64,000 bases of DNA from Ampelocalamus luodianensis (GCA_036346255.1 CM070629.1:48854916-48918915), one strand, 5' to 3'; shown: positions 1 to 12,723, counted from the first letter of the stretch. Numbers and translations are program-made. Notes: generated by a model not told the origin, from the sequence alone.

Positions 1-268
1 TGAGCTTCGCCAACCATGCGCACCAATCATCCGCATCAAGAGGGTCCTCGAGCGGAGAAAGTCGGTGGTCGCAGACGAGGAACTCGCAAGTCCCCGCGAA
101 GTCCGTGGCCGCCACCACCGGCAGAGTGGAGGTATTCCTAGCAATAACCTCCAAGATGCGCTGCCTGTCCATGCGGTTTCGCTCGACCGAGCGAGCACTC
201 ACCATGGTCGGAGGAGGGAAGCTCCTCATCATGACCAGCTGCTGATCGCCACGCTGCTCTCCGGCCAT
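1..268 (-). CDS. gag: Gag N-terminus of a gypsy element, cut by window edge
   Basis: The reverse strand opens with an ATG at 266-268 and stays open for 89 codons to the window edge. The product starts MAGEQRGDQQ and contains RILEVIARNTST, which closely matches RVLEVIARNTST in the Gag encoded at 59742 on the plus strand. It also has the run EDPLDADDW that precedes the capsid-like retrotransposon Gag domain in Ty3/gypsy elements. Gag packages the element RNA in cytoplasmic particles. The upstream leader and primer site (269-701) are in the expected order for a minus-strand element. The rest of gag and pol lie to the left of the window. The reading is intact as far as it goes; family assignment is firm, subfamily (Tekay/Del-like chromovirus) is inferred from the related plus-strand element. 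Confidence 0.8.
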   Translation of the reverse strand, partial: MAGEQRGDQQLVMMRSFPPPTMVSARSVERNRMDRQRILEVIARNTSTLPVVAATDFAGTCEFLVCDHRLSPLEDPLDADDWCAWLAKL

Positions 269-701
269 CCTGTTTCACTAAGACAAGTTAACAATAGCCG
301 GAAAACACGGTCGATAACCCACCGCAAATAACTTACTAACAAAGACAAAACAAACACAAGACTTTTAAGTTACAAAACCAATTGACAAAAATCGACACTT
401 AGCAAACTCATACATATCTTACCCTTATGCCCCCACAAATTTTACTTAGACTAATTCTCTATGGTTCTCCCAAAGACCGATTCTACCGTAGTAACTATCT
501 TTTGAAAGGAAAGAGAGAAACCAAGTTTTAAACTCAAATTAGAGTAGGATGAGAGTAGAAGGCTAAGATAGGTAAGGAGTAAAATCTGAGAATCGCCTAG
601 GTTTTCATAAACCCTTTTATACTTTGAAATTAAGCTTTTTCAAAATATCCTAAAGACGACTATGCTTGTTGTTACGGTCGTAATGGCTCGATACCAACTT
701 T
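269..701 (-). other. Leader and primer-binding site of the left gypsy element
   Basis: Untranslated leader between gag and LTR. On the minus strand, positions 685-697 read TTGGTATCGAGCC, a two-base-shortened form of the initiator tRNA-Met primer site TTGGTATCAGAGCC used by most plant gypsy elements. It lies four to five bases from the LTR end, as expected. The missing CA dinucleotide falls in a CAG, which fits the CAG/CTG error pattern seen elsewhere in the window. No ORF of note lies in the leader. Confidence 0.75.
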
Positions 702-3700
702 TGAGGACCCCGCTTATTTGGCTTGTAATGCTTAACCAACCACCTGGTCCTAGCAAAGACAAATCAAATAATCGATCATCGAGATATGTATACTTCCCGT
801 AGCAAGCAAGATACACACCTCTGTACAAAATTAGACATCAACTCCATTCCAACATAGAGTCCAAACACCACACTACCAAACGGAAGATAAACAAATAGTA
901 GAGTTATTATGCATAAAGGCCGACAAGCCAAGATACAAAATAAACAAGAACGACAATGAAGCAAAGTGCCATAAGATGGCTATAAACAAAGCCAATCGTG
1001 CCTCCAACCCACAAGGCATCCGACCGACCGCCAAGTCTAGTCGCCCACTAAACGGCAACACACCACGTATGAGGCCCTTGGGCTCACCTTCTTCCTCTGC
1101 AACAAAAACATTAAGCAAAGCACCGAGTACAAAGATTGTCTTTGTACCCGCAAGACCGACGTGTGAACTAGCGCACTGCTCATATGCTACATGCAGCTTG
1201 TTTAGTGGAGGCCATATGTTTCATTTGCATAAAGCCAATTTTCATTTGCAATAATATAATACAGCTTGAAGGCAGGTTTGCAATTCATTTGTAATGTTGA
1301 AATAACAAGAAGGATAAATAATAATAAAAGAATAAAGGTAAACAACCTAGAAGTGACTATCCCAATAGTCACCATTAACAATAGCACGAATCCCGCATTC
1401 GCACTCACCCATCAAGTTTTAATTTAAATGTTGTAGTCTAACTCTCGATAAGCTTACCCAAGCGTGTCCATCACCTAGACGAGGCTATTCGAATAGTTTT
1501 AAACCCCGCAGGTGTACCATCGCACCCACACTTCGCATCGCCTTTGCCAAAGCACACTCGAAGGTATGCCGCACACTAAGTCCTACGAGACTTTTTCAAA
1601 TATTGTGTATTAACCACGAGCCGCTCGTATGGATAGAAATCCATACGCTTACATGGTAAAGCCGAAAGACAACTACCCACTCAGATAAAGCTTTTCTGAC
1701 AACTACCATGCTCCCACCTCCATCCCTCCCGCGACCTCCCGCGACCCGAGCCAATACACGCCAAAGTACTAGGTCAAGAGAGGTCTCATACCCTCTAGTG
1801 TGGTTAGCACGCCGAAATGCCTGGATAATGTAAACTCACAAGATGTTCGGTCCTTAATTGACCCGGCACCTTTCCAATACACCCAAAAGATCACACCAAT
1901 CTTACCATTGTGCCCGCCTAAATCATTTTTGTTTTCATTTTTAGTTTTGCAATTAGACATAGCGTAAATGCTGAAATATAAAGTTATAGAAAGTTTTGTG
2001 TGATCAAGGTTACCGACTAAGTCGATAACCGCCCATTTCTACCGATACTAAGCATGTCACGCAATTTGACCCGATCTACTAAGTGACAAGAGATCATCCA
2101 AATGACCTCTAATCACAAAGAAATAACCTAGGCTCAGTAGTAGAGGTCAATGTTTTGTCTACGTGGATATGCAACTACGGATTTAACTAATCAATTTAAC
2201 ACAAATTAAGCGATGCATACATACAGTTGAAACAAAATATTAGACTTTAAAATACTGGGATAAACATGATCAAACCGCTTGCACTGTTCGCTGTTGCTCA
2301 AGTTGTTATGAGGGTCGCTCGTGGTTGCCGCAAATATCGAATCCTAACGATTGAACAAAACAATAATAAGAACGAATAACACCGACCAAACTCAAACATG
2401 CAACAACAAACAAACATACCAAAATTCACACAAGAGCTAAAGCATGATATAACAAAATTTTAGAAACAGAGAACAATTCATTTTGAGTGGTTATGAATTT
2501 TCTAAGAACTTTCTAAGTTAACAATACACATGAAAACACTAGTTAATTACTTAACAATTGTTCATGAACAGAAACAGATCTAAAACCTAACCTGATAATT
2601 AGCACACTAAAAATGAAAATTTACAGAGTTGGTTTTACTGGATTTGGACAATTATTGAAAAAGATATGAATTTTCTAACTTGGAAAAATACATAAAACAC
2701 CATTTAATTAATTAACAGATTTTTGCTATAGAGACAAGGTTGAGACTAATTTTAATAAATAGCACAATTAAAATGAAAATGAACAACACCGGTTTCATGC
2801 GATTTGGATAAAAATTGAATTAGTTATGCATTTTACAAGTTTAATTGAATTATCAGCTCAACAGAAAACATAAACCGAAAATACTAAATCATTTCCGAAA
2901 TCTATAATGCACTAATTCCATTTCGCACTCACACCACTAGCCTCACATCGACAATGGGCCCAATAAAGGTGCCGACTGCAATGTATTGCTCGCCTAAGGT
3001 GACGTCAAGGCGATTCTAAGAATACATCTTTGACTTATCAAGGTGTACTTCTAACATATACACACGCAGAAATACGCTTCCCGACAGAGAAAACGATAAC
3101 AGAGCTACACAAATTTAATCGACAAAGATGGACCCACATGGCGTTGACTCGAGAGAACAAATAACGGGCCGGATTAAAGGATTTCTAAATGCGATTTAAC
3201 GAGAGGCCCACAAGTCGAGACTCAGCTAAACAAGATTAGCGCTAAACTAACTCCACCGCGGCTCACCGGCCAAGACGGGGACGGCGGCGCGCCGCAGAAT
3301 CAACTTGCAACGTAGGGTGCCGGGCGAGTGAGTGATACCTTCGGTTCGCGAAGATCTCACGAACTCGATGACGGACGCGACTCACGGATGCCGGCGCGAG
3401 CCAAGCGCGAACGGAGGCGGAGAAGAAGATACGGCCTCGCGAGATGACGCTACAGCGACGGAAGCTTTCGAGCAAAGCGCACTCGCCTTCGCCTTGACTC
3501 CGTGAAGGATAAGCCCACAACCACGACGACAATGGAGCTCCGAGGCGGCGATCGCTGCGCGGCGCTTCACCGAGCTTGAGAAGAACGCGCGCACACTCGC
3601 TGATGTACCAAAGAACAAGAGAAGGCTACGGTTAAACTCAGTGAAGTATTGCGATTCTAAGGACTATCTTCCGAGGTTTGAAACTCACCGTAACGCCAAA

Positions 3701-4315
3701 GAGCTACGAGGACGAGGTCACGGAGGCGAAGACGAAGATGTCGCCCCAACGACTCGGGATGAAACGAGCTCGACCGGGAAAATGGACGCGCGTGTGGAGA
3801 GAAGAACGCGACGGAGTTCGGAGTGCTCAAGCAGCGAGGTGGTGGCGCCGCTTCGCTTTCTTCTCCTACCAAAGAGGAAAACGAGCGAGAAGGCGAGAGA
3901 GAGGTAGAAGCGAAATGAATGAGCTCGTGGGTAGATGAGACACCGCGATGCTTTACTGACGGACACGAAAGCACCGAGGTGGCAGCGACGAGGACGTGGC
4001 AAGCATGCGCACCCGCCGCGAACTCCGTGAGGTGCGAGAAGACGAGGCGGACTGACGGTAGGGTCCACCTGTCAACGACGGACGGCGCGCGAACCGTGGT
4101 TTGACTCGATCAAGATCGCACCGACCGCTGGATCCAAATGGACTACCGAGATTGGTGTATGCATTCTGACAGTCGACGAGACAAGCAATGTGGATCGCTC
4201 GATCTTCATAGGACTGTCACGATCGATTGGACTCTGCGGCGCGATTAGTTGACGCGACCGAGGTCTAGTGATTTCATGTTGTTGGGCCCGACAAACAAGG
4301 TTTTCAGATATCACA
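702..4315 (-). repeat. 5' LTR of the left gypsy element
   Basis: Its low-coordinate edge is set by the LTR end TCCTCA next to the primer site. Its homology to the 45193-50215 LTR (reverse complement) is visible in several blocks: the AAACTTGATGGGTGAGTGCG block, the flank of the GGGCGGTTATCGACT palindrome (2010-2030), and the GATTCGA..TTTGCGG block near 2330. The high-coordinate edge at about 4315 (reverse strand starting TGTGATATC) is a guess from the TG..CA rule. The segment 3240-4100 is GC-rich and carries many overlapping ORFs on both strands, none of which resembles a protein. The matching GC-rich part of the other LTRs is also non-coding. Confidence 0.6.
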
Positions 4316-4828
4316 TGGTGTGGTGATTTTTCCAGGAGTTTTCATGCACTGTCACCTAGACTTTTAATGCAAAAAAAATGCAACTAGTACCATGAGGAAT
4401 TGTTCAATTCCAACCCATTTCTTATTGAAATGACCAGGCTAAGGCAGGATTTTATCTCTTAAAGTAGTTGTTCAATCAACCGAGGCTTGAACAACTTCAA
4501 ATCTTTTATCTCTTGCGTAAAGATTGCAAAAGAATGAAGCTCAGATATTCTGACACATTATCCTAGTAGTAAGGATAGCTATCCAGTTAACAAGTTAATG
4601 CATGTCATCACAAAACTGAAAGTTGGGTTTCAACTGGGATGTGATAGATTCGGATTGGTCTGACGTCTCGGGGTAGGCCGGAGTAAGCCTTTGAATCTCT
4701 GATTGGTGCAGACTATATGTCCTCAAATCTAGTTCACATCAATTCTTATAGATATAAAAAGGCTAAGATAAATACAAATGTCAAAAGGAAATGAAGCAAA
4801 TTAAACTATAGATAAATACAAAATAAGT

Positions 4829-4848
4829 ATATATATATATATATATAT
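4829..4848. repeat. (TA)10 microsatellite
   Basis: Perfect TA dinucleotide run of about ten units within AT-rich DNA, likely length-polymorphic. Confidence 0.9.
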
Positions 4849-5021
4849 AGTCACTTACCAACTACATACATCAAGAATAAATAATGTGGTGTCAAACTTC
4901 AAAGATTGAACAAACAATTTATACATAAATCATAGATTGACAGTAATATTAATTGAATCAAACACTAAAAAAGAAATGACCTTGTGCAAGTTGATTTAAA
5001 TAGGGTCAAGTATCTGGGTAC

Positions 5022-5280
5022 CTGTATCTGGGACATATCAATCCCGAGCTTTTGCATGTCCTTGACACGGACGACACTACAAAACATGTAGCGGTGGATC
5101 TTGAGGAGCCGATGGCTAGGTTCATCATGCCTGCAGTATGGGCAGATCATTCTGAAGCATTGGATGTAGAAGATGCTTTCATCGGCCCAATACTGATTCT
5201 CATCAATATCATGCACCTCGCACTTTCTTCAAAATTTGGTCCTTAGCAGCTCGTGCAGCCACTGAGGTATTTCATCGTAA
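5022..5280 (-). pseudogene. PLATZ-type zinc protein exon relic
   Basis: The reverse strand encodes the N-terminal half of a PLATZ domain (plant AT-rich sequence and zinc-binding proteins, plant-specific nuclear transcription regulators). Seen: WLHELLRTKF, then CEVHD, ENQYW, ICPYCRHDEPSHRLLKIHRY and a DVVR-like SVVRVKDMQKL..DMSQIQ. These match in order the family pattern W-L-x2-L-L-x-T-x-F-F-x2-C-x2-H, CPxC, H..HxLLxIRRY, VVR, L-D-x-S-x-IQ. The exon ends in ATACAG followed by GTACCC at 5021, a proper splice donor at the place where PLATZ genes have an intron after IQ. Two defects are visible: an in-frame TGA at 5229-5231 in place of the second Phe of the FF pair, and a Tyr where the first Cys of the middle CxxC should be. 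No convincing second exon was found below 5021. A decayed copy or gene fragment is most likely. Confidence 0.65.
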
Positions 5281-6348
5281 TGCTCTGTCGGTGTTGGTGT
5301 AGCACGTGACAACACCAACACGGTGAAATGTTGCCCTCTTCATTCTTGTCTGCCGTTCTACTGCTATCTGGCTCCTCCACCATGATCTCCTTTCCCTTGA
5401 ATGAGTTGCACCAACAGAAAGATGCATATGAATGAATTACTGATTCCATGTTAGTTGAAATATATTAGTAGTAGGATCAAGAAAGAACTAAATCAGGTGC
5501 AATTTTGTTGCAAAGGTAGAGATAAAATGAAAGGCAGTAATTAAGTAGATGTGTATCACGGCACAATTGACTAGAAGTCACAAGAATTTAATGGACTCTT
5601 TGTTATGGTCGCATGTCTTCAATGGATATGATAGACTAGCCACTTAGGATTGTGATTAATTTTTGCATTGACAGGTGGCATCAGGGATCAAGGAGTCAAG
5701 TCTTTGAAGAATTATTGGGATAGATAAATGTCTCTTGAAATCAGAACAGATGTAAAGGACAAAAATAAGGAACAATAATTTCTTGTTGAGCTACATACGA
5801 AAAATTAAAATATCATGTTTTTAATTTAATTGGAAAAATTGGAGACCTTTATAAGCCATGGTCTTCCTATTTCCCTTCATTCACTTAAGATTGCCTCTTT
5901 TCATTCATAAGCCAATGATTCAAGAGCCATGCATGTGTTCACAATTTGCGTTATTGAGCAAAATTTAGATCCAATTTAGTGAAGTCAAAGTGTAGCTCGT
6001 TGATATAGCAATTCGTGAAAGTTTGCTGAGGAATAATGATAGTTACCCCAGATATAACCCCAATTGTCAGGTTTGGTTGCAAAAATGTACAGTTGTTGCA
6101 GGTGCTCCATTAGTGTGTTATATTCATCAAAAGCTTGTGTCAATAATGGAATGAGAAACTACTCCTGAATGGACATATTAGTTAAGAACTCCTTCACTGA
6201 ACATTTTTTATATGTTGCAAAAGGATACAATCTTGGAAACTTGTGAGCTAATATGGTGGCATTCGAGTGATCCTCTCGAAAAAACGAATGCCCATCTCCA
6301 AGCTGACATAAGGCAATTCCAGCATAATAAGTATAACGTTTAATAATG

Positions 6349-9300
6349 TGTAACACCCCAATTTCCTGAAGTTTTAAAAACCTTTTGAGTAGTTTAGCCC
6401 TTTGGAAAATTCACCCAAGTTTTATTTGAATTTTAATAAAGCTTAATATAGACTTTCAAAAGCAAAATAATTTAATGTGATTAATCTCAACATCAATTAA
6501 TGTCAAAAGTATTTTATTTGGGTTCTATGTGCTTGGAAATATTTTCTATATTTTTCTAGATTTTTTTCGAGTTCATTTGCTACTTTTCCTTTACTATTTG
6601 AATTTTCTGCTATTTCTAAAATAGAAAACCTATTAAAAAATCTTGGAAATTCCGTTGGGCCAAATCACCTTTGACCCAGCCCAATCCTATTCTTTTTGCC
6701 CATTTCTGCGCAGCCCGCCACTTTCTCCCTCTCCTCGCGCGCCCACACCCGGTCCCACCCGTCAGTCTCACCTGCACCTGTTCCAACGCATTTTCCACCA
6801 AGCCACCCTCGTTGACCCATGGTCCTGCCGAATCACTGTTCATCGTCTCCGATTCTGTTTCGATCCGAGTTGCACCGTCGCATGGCTGTTTTGGGCGTTT
6901 GTGCCTCGGACTCTCCCAGGACACCACGTATAAAAGGAGGGGTAGCCCTCGCTCTCCATAGCCCAACCCTAGCTGCCAAAGCTCAAGCGCGAAACCCTAG
7001 CAGCCAAAAAAGCTCAGAGAAGGAAGTGCACCGCCGCAAACTCCAACGAGCGATTCCGCCGCAACCAACGTCGTTCGAGCTTCGATGTCACCACCAACGA
7101 CATCGCAAGGAGCTAAGCTACATCCTCAACACCTTGGTCCCGCTGGAGCGTCACCAGAACCCTAATCTCATCGAGCACGAAATGACTTTGCCGCTTTGAC
7201 CTCGCCACCGGGCACCATAGTCGCCCCCTTGCACCAATGAGCACATCGCCGAGATCCCCGTCGCATCCTCTTCGCAATGCACACCTTCGCCGCCGACGAG
7301 AAGCCGTCGTTCGCGAACCCTCAATTCCCGAGCCTTCGTCGACGTTTAGTCGACGTGGCTATCCACCTCGCCCGCCAGCTCAGCGCCACGTCAGCCCTTT
7401 CGCCTGCGTGTCGTCCAGTCATCGCTGCGTTAGCGCATGCGTGGCACACCGTATCCTAAACCCTAGATCCAATCTCGGTACATCTAATCCACCGTGAGCC
7501 GAGTCACTGACTTGTGGGTCCCACATGTCAGGGTTACTATTTCATGCACTCGTGAACTCGTAGACCCATAGACCAGTTCGTGGACCGGGTCTATAGACCC
7601 TGGGCCCACATATCAGCCATTGTGCCTTTTTCTCGGTTTTCTTTTAATTTTGAAAATCAGGGCTGACATCATTATTCAGGATTTCCAATAGAAAAGTAAT
7701 TCAAAATTCAGAAATAGTAATCTTTTTCTTTTTCTTTAGGTTTAGATCTTCCAAAAGCTCGTTCTTCCTCATACGAACTCCGATTAAGCCCATTTAAATT
7801 TTTAAATTCGAGCTATATTTTCCTGAGATTTTTATTTAATTTTTGGAGTTTGTTTTCTCTATGTTTTTTTTATTTATTTGTGTTTATTTGCTTTTGTATG
7901 CAAGTAGACGTTGCTACTTTAGGAGATTTCGAGGAAGGAGGAGTTCACCAAGACCAGTACCAAGATCTATTCCAAGGCAAGTTGTACTGTTGATCATATT
8001 GAACCCAGTTTTTCAAAATTACTTTGATTCAATTATTGCATTTAATTTAAGTAATTATTTAAATGCTTTGGGTTTAGCGATTCATCCAATTTGTTTATAT
8101 CCACCTTGCATTGTATTGTCATGATCTTTTGTCACCCTAGCTTGGTTATTTATTAGTTGGTATTATCATAACACCAACGTAGGTTGGTTACATACAAATA
8201 GTTTGCTTAGCCGTGCAACGAGTCATTTATTCAATTGAGTTGCAAGTATAAATTTGACTAAGTGATTATGGAACTTTGTGTAAAACTGTGTGTTGTGTGC
8301 TATTACTCATTGATGGCATGTTTTCACTTAATCAACAGGGTGAGAAAAGATTTAGACTAAAGCAAGTCGTAGAAACTGTGTGACATGGTGGAGCTTAGTG
8401 CTTGGGTTGTGGAAAAATGATAACTTAGTTAGAAATTGGTAGTCTCGCCTTGGTCAATTAAGGACTTAACTTTGTGCGCCATTGAACTGAGTCATACCTG
8501 TACGACCACATGCCTAATGGGACGAGCCTAACTTAGTAAGTTACGGGGTCTTGATGTTGATTACTCAGGCAGATAGGTTAAGCTGTGTGCCAGGGTGGAT
8601 GTGTATTTCTGTCTTCATGGCGATTCACATTTATGAGCGTTCGCCGTCTTCAGGTCCAATGGTGTGCGATGGAATAATTTTTTGTATGGGCATTGGTGCC
8701 GTCAGTAAAACACATCGGGAGTGCCAACTATTGAGATAAAGTTTTGAAAATGTTTTGTTATGATTAGTGCTAGATACACTGGTTATATCGTGTGGATAAA
8801 GTGTACAATCTCTGCAGAGTGTTAAACAATCTATTCGAATAGCCACATCCGCGGTCATAGGCATGTTCGGGGATTTCATACGAGGGGTAGATTTTTATAA
8901 AACAATTGGGAAGGGATAGCTATGTGAATTCACTCATGTGGCTATGTGAAAGAATTTGATTAGGCTTTGTGTCCTTTGTGAAAATAATTATTAAATTATT
9001 GTATTTTATTTGTTTTGAATTGCGTTTTCAATCTATTATTTGTATTCAATTGTAAATGCTACTTTATTACAAAATAACCACAGAAGCCATTTCTTTTGGA
9101 ATAAGACATCATCTATATTTGCATTCTGTTGTACAACTTGTTGAGTACTCAGAGTACTCATTTTTGCTGCAATCATTCAACTGAAATGGAGGAATCGTCG
9201 CTTACTTTTGAGGAGGAGTTCTACGAAGGTGTTGATCGTTAGGTCTTGACCACAGTCGGTTGTTTATGGCCAGTCGATGGGTTTTCGCTGAAGTTGATTT

Positions 9301-9526
9301 TGTTTCGCTGCTGCTTAAGTAATTACTGTTAGCCCTACGTGGCTTAATAAGTGTAAACTCGATTATAAGGTCAAAATTGCTATTTATTATTCAAATTAAT
9401 TATTTATTCTATTATTCATCTTGTGTGGATCGATATTCATCTATGTTGACACTGTGTGCATTAGCTTGATTCTGCACTAGTGCAGTATACACAGAGGGTC
9501 CAGAATTGCATTTTTGGGTCCCGACA
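6349..9526 (+). repeat. Solo gypsy LTR, 3178 bp, with TAATG target duplication
   Basis: Starts TGTAACACCCC and ends GGGTCCCGACA. It is flanked by the direct repeat TAATG (6344-6348 and 9527-9531), which fixes both ends to the base. The reverse complement of 40452-43711 is the same family: shared blocks include GGCTTAATAAGTGTAAACTC near 9340, GTGTGGATCGATAT near 9425 and the terminal GGGTCCCGACA. No primer site, internal domain or second LTR follows, so this is what remains after LTR-LTR recombination. The many short ORFs inside are not protein-like. Confidence 0.92.
6929..6937 (+). promoter_or_regulatory. TATA box of the solo LTR
   Basis: TATAAAAGG, about 580 bp into the LTR, followed by a pyrimidine-rich stretch typical of a transcription start. 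The related LTR at 40452-43711 has the equivalent TATAAAGG on its own sense strand. Confidence 0.55.
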
Positions 9527-9531
9527 TAATG

Positions 9532-10560
9532 TCTCTTCACCAAAAGGAGCCCTTCTCTCTAGTAGCATGTGGAACTTGTGAAGTATTACAACCCTTAATT
9601 CTTGAGAGAAAGTGAGCCCTGCCACACCATCTATGTCATCCCAAAAAGGTGCGCCGTCGGATCACATCTTGCTCGGCTTCAAACCGTTCGATCAGCTCCA
9701 TTTGTGCACGTGGCGTCGCCCAGCGTCGGATCGCGCCTGCCCTTTTTTGGGCCGTCTGATTAGGGCTGCGCCGCACGCTTTGCCTGGCCAAGCCCTAGGG
9801 CTGCTCGCGCGCGTGCCTTCCTCCCCTTTTGTGCCATCATGGTTTCGTCTCGCCCTCCGCTCTCTCGCGCGCGGCGGCCCGTCTCCTTCCCTCACGCAAC
9901 CTCGCCAGCTCCTTCTCCTCCCCACTGTCGCATCGCCTCCTCTCTCCCACACCCTTTGCTCTGCCTTGCGGTCGGCCGCGCTGTCCTCTCCCACACTCCT
10001 CTCTCCCGTGTGAGGCCGGTCGACTTGCTTCGCGCCGGCTGGCCTCTAGACTCCTCTCCGCCTTCTCATCCTCTCCGGCATTTCCTCCCCGCCTCCACCA
10101 CCGCCATCCTCCACCACCACAGGTATCCTCTCGCCTCCTTGCTCCTCTCCTCTTCTACTCTTCTCCCCTCGCTCCGTACATCCTAGCCTCGCCTCTGTAC
10201 TCCTCTCCGGTGTTTCCTCCTCCCCTTCGCCGACACCGCCTTCCTTCACCGCCACTGGCATCCTCTCGCCTCCTCGCTCCTCTCCACCTCCTTCTCCACA
10301 CTCCCTTGCTCCGTAAGCCTCTCGCGGCCAGTCCTCGCCCTTAGCACCTTGTGCGCTCACTGGCCGTCCTGCTCCCCGGTCCTCTCCTCGAGCCCCGTGC
10401 AGCCGCGTCCTCCACCTCGCTCCTCTCCTCTTCCCTTCCGCCTCCATCTCCGCTCCTCCCCTTCAAGCTTCAAAGTTTCTAAACTCATCAACTACAGTTC
10501 CAAGTTCTCTATTGCCTCCAAGGAGGTTGTTCTTCGTATTTAAAGCTCCAAAAGGTTTGC
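9532..10560. other. Pyrimidine-rich low-complexity DNA
   Basis: From about 9780 to 10490 the plus strand is dominated by C and T (CTCCTC, TCTCGCC runs) with imperfect internal repeats. Long ORFs on both strands (for example 9829-10344 plus and 10046-10447 minus) are Ser/Pro/Arg-rich by-products of composition. It may be the 5' untranslated region of the decayed ORF that follows; no promoter motif is clear. Confidence 0.5.
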
Positions 10561-10627
10561 TTGCAATGATTTTGCTGCCGATTTCCACCTCTGAGGTTCC
10601 ATTGGAGCAGATTGGCAAAGAGAACAC

Positions 10628-11440
10628 TTGCAATGGTTGAGTAAACAGGAGTGGACCTTGGTTTCTAGGAAGAAGAAAGTCTCTTTTGCAGATGTAGTCC
10701 GTGGAGATGATAAATCATCTATTGCTCGGGGAGTTCTTACTGGAGAAAATGCGGCTCCCGTTAATTCTCGAGTTGGTTCAGCAAACTCTCTTCCAGTCAA
10801 CAATGTTTTTGGTCGATTGAAATCTTCCGTGCACATCAACAATGATCATCCTGTTAAACCTGCTCAGAACTCGGTTTTTAATCGCCTTCTTTTCTCTCGG
10901 AAATAAGTCTTTGATCATTTTGGCGTCCCTCCTTTAGATGCCGCTCCTCTACTGTTCAAGTTTTTAAGACCAGAACCCAGGTTTGGAAGGAAAAGCTCCA
11001 GTGCCTAGTTACGGCCCCAAAATCAGTGGATACTCCTCAGCCATTAGTCAAGCTTCTTGGTTATGGTGTACCATATGTATCAGATGTCTCTCGAATGGGC
11101 ATTCCAAATTTGGCTGCCAAAAAAAAAAGCGGTTGCCCATACTTGAAAAGGTTTTGGTCACATTGCCAAATTCTGTTCTATTATTTCTGGTAACAAAGTA
11201 AATCAGAATCATCTCCCAGACGCCTTCCTTCAACAGACTTTTTGTGTTCAGTCTGTCAGAACTGAGGAGCCAACCAAATACCTTCATCTTCACAGCTCAT
11301 TTGCTTTTCCATATCCATTTAAAAACTGCTTGAATTTGAATCTATTGGAATTGATGATGATAAAATTTACTTGAGGTATATGTTTCTGAGCCCCAAACAT
11401 TTGTATCTTCCTGGATATGAACCTCCAGCAAGTCTCTCCG
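10628..11440 (+). pseudogene. Decayed zinc-knuckle protein ORF
   Basis: The first part (10628-10906) reads WLSKQEWTLVSRKKKVSFAD and PVKPAQNSVFNRL. A second frame near 11080 gives CIRCLSNGHSKFGC, a perfect C-x2-C-x4-H-x4-C zinc knuckle. A third frame at about 11155 gives GHIAKFC, the end of a second knuckle. A further frame near 11340-11440 continues with IGIDDDKIYLRYMFLSPK. The order (basic N-terminus, paired CCHC knuckles) resembles grass nucleic-acid-binding proteins with DUF4283/zf-CCHC_4, which also serve as ORF1 of plant LINEs. At least three frameshifts and stops make it non-functional. No reverse transcriptase follows, so LINE origin is not shown. Confidence 0.45.
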
Positions 11441-11728
11441 TACGTAACTGCGTATATCTCATTTAGTGGGTTTTGTATTCATTCTTACCAATCTACGGAT
11501 TTTATACTTATAGACACCATCTTTTTTATGAAAAAAAATTGTAGCGCCTGTTGCTCTATTGCATGCTATGTTTGTTGCTTACTTAAAGTATAGTTCCCTT
11601 ATATAACATGCATGCATGTTGCAAAAAATGTCACATATCTGTGCTATTTTGCCATTTGATAATGTGTACCTCTTACCTGATTATATCATTGTAGATTTTA
11701 GCCATTTGCATTGTACCCAGCCTTCTAA
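11441..11728. other. Unassigned AT-rich DNA
   Basis: No coding or repeat signature seen before the tandem duplication that begins at 11729. Confidence 0.4.
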
Positions 11729-12402
11729 AGGCCAACCCATTCTTTTTTTAAAGAAAAGAAAAGGTATTCTTTTTTTTATATATAGTCCCTCAGTCTGATG
11801 AAAACCATTGGCGATGGGTACTCAAAATTAGTCGCATAGCGGAGCTCTTTTAGATTTAAAGATGGCAAGACACTTAGGTGCTTCCTATGAAGGTTAGTGT
11901 GTACATTACTTTTTAGAAAAACAAATGTCTTCATGTGGACATACGCTGCTGCTCTTGTGATTCCCTCATTTATGTACTGAATTTAGCTTAAAAGCTCTTG
12001 CGGTTTTCTTATTTATGTACTCAGTTCTCATAACAAAACATGTTCAATCTATCCATTTATGTACTCAAGGCCAACTCATTCTTTTTTTAAGAAAAGAAAA
12101 GGTATTCTTTTTTATATATAGTCCTCTTAGTCTGATGAAAACCATTGGTGATGGGTACTTAGAATTAGTAGCATAGCAGAGCTCTTTTAGATTTAGAGAT
12201 GGCAAGACATTGAAGTGCTTCCTATGAAGGTTTTTGTGTACATTACTATTTAGAAAAACAAATGTCTTTATGTGCACATACGTTGCTCCTGTGATTCCCT
12301 CATTTATGTGCTCAATTCAGCTTAAAAGCTCTTACGGTTTTGTGATTTATGTACTTAGTTCTCATAACAAAACACATTCAATCTATCCATTTATGTAGTC
12401 AA
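11729..12402. repeat. Two-copy tandem duplication, unit about 338 bp
   Basis: Unit 1 is 11729-12066 and unit 2 is 12067-12402. Both begin AAGGCCAAC and run through AGTCTGATGAAAACCATTGG, AGAGATGGCAAGACA-type text, ACAAATGTCTT and ATCTATCCATTTATGTA in the same order. They differ by scattered substitutions and short gaps. Non-coding. Confidence 0.85.
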
Positions 12403-12723
12403 TTCTCATGAAAATAGCTGGTGGTTCATAGTTATGCTGTTTACTCCCACTTCAACACACACTTACGGTCATTTAATTGGCTCTACACTTCTACTACTTT
12501 TCGGGCCTTTTTATTATACATTCCTAGCACGATGGAAATCTAAAAGAAAATGGAGGTTTGATCTGTCGGCAGAGAGAAACCTTTGGTTAATTGTCATGTC
12601 CTCCCACAGCCATGTTAGTTCTTCTCTCTGTTCGCTTTGTATTTGCTTTTTTATTGGTTGAATGAGTTTCTCTATGCCGGTTCCAATATGGGTTTCTATT
12701 AGTGCTCCATTTATAGTACATGA

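Larger units (their letters stand above)
4316..6348. other. Low-copy DNA between two LTRs
   Basis: AT-rich DNA with no retroelement signature. It contains a PLATZ relic at 5022-5280 and a dinucleotide repeat at 4829-4848; otherwise nothing was recognised. The last five bases, TAATG (6344-6348), are the left target duplication of the next LTR. Confidence 0.5.

Noticed and set aside
3263..4104. Several overlapping ORFs of 60-116 codons
   Set aside because: They lie in the GC-rich part of an LTR, on both strands, and the related LTRs do not conserve them as proteins.
9829..10447. Long ORFs on both strands
   Set aside because: They arise from a pyrimidine-rich strand; the products are low-complexity Ser/Pro or Glu/Gly/Arg.
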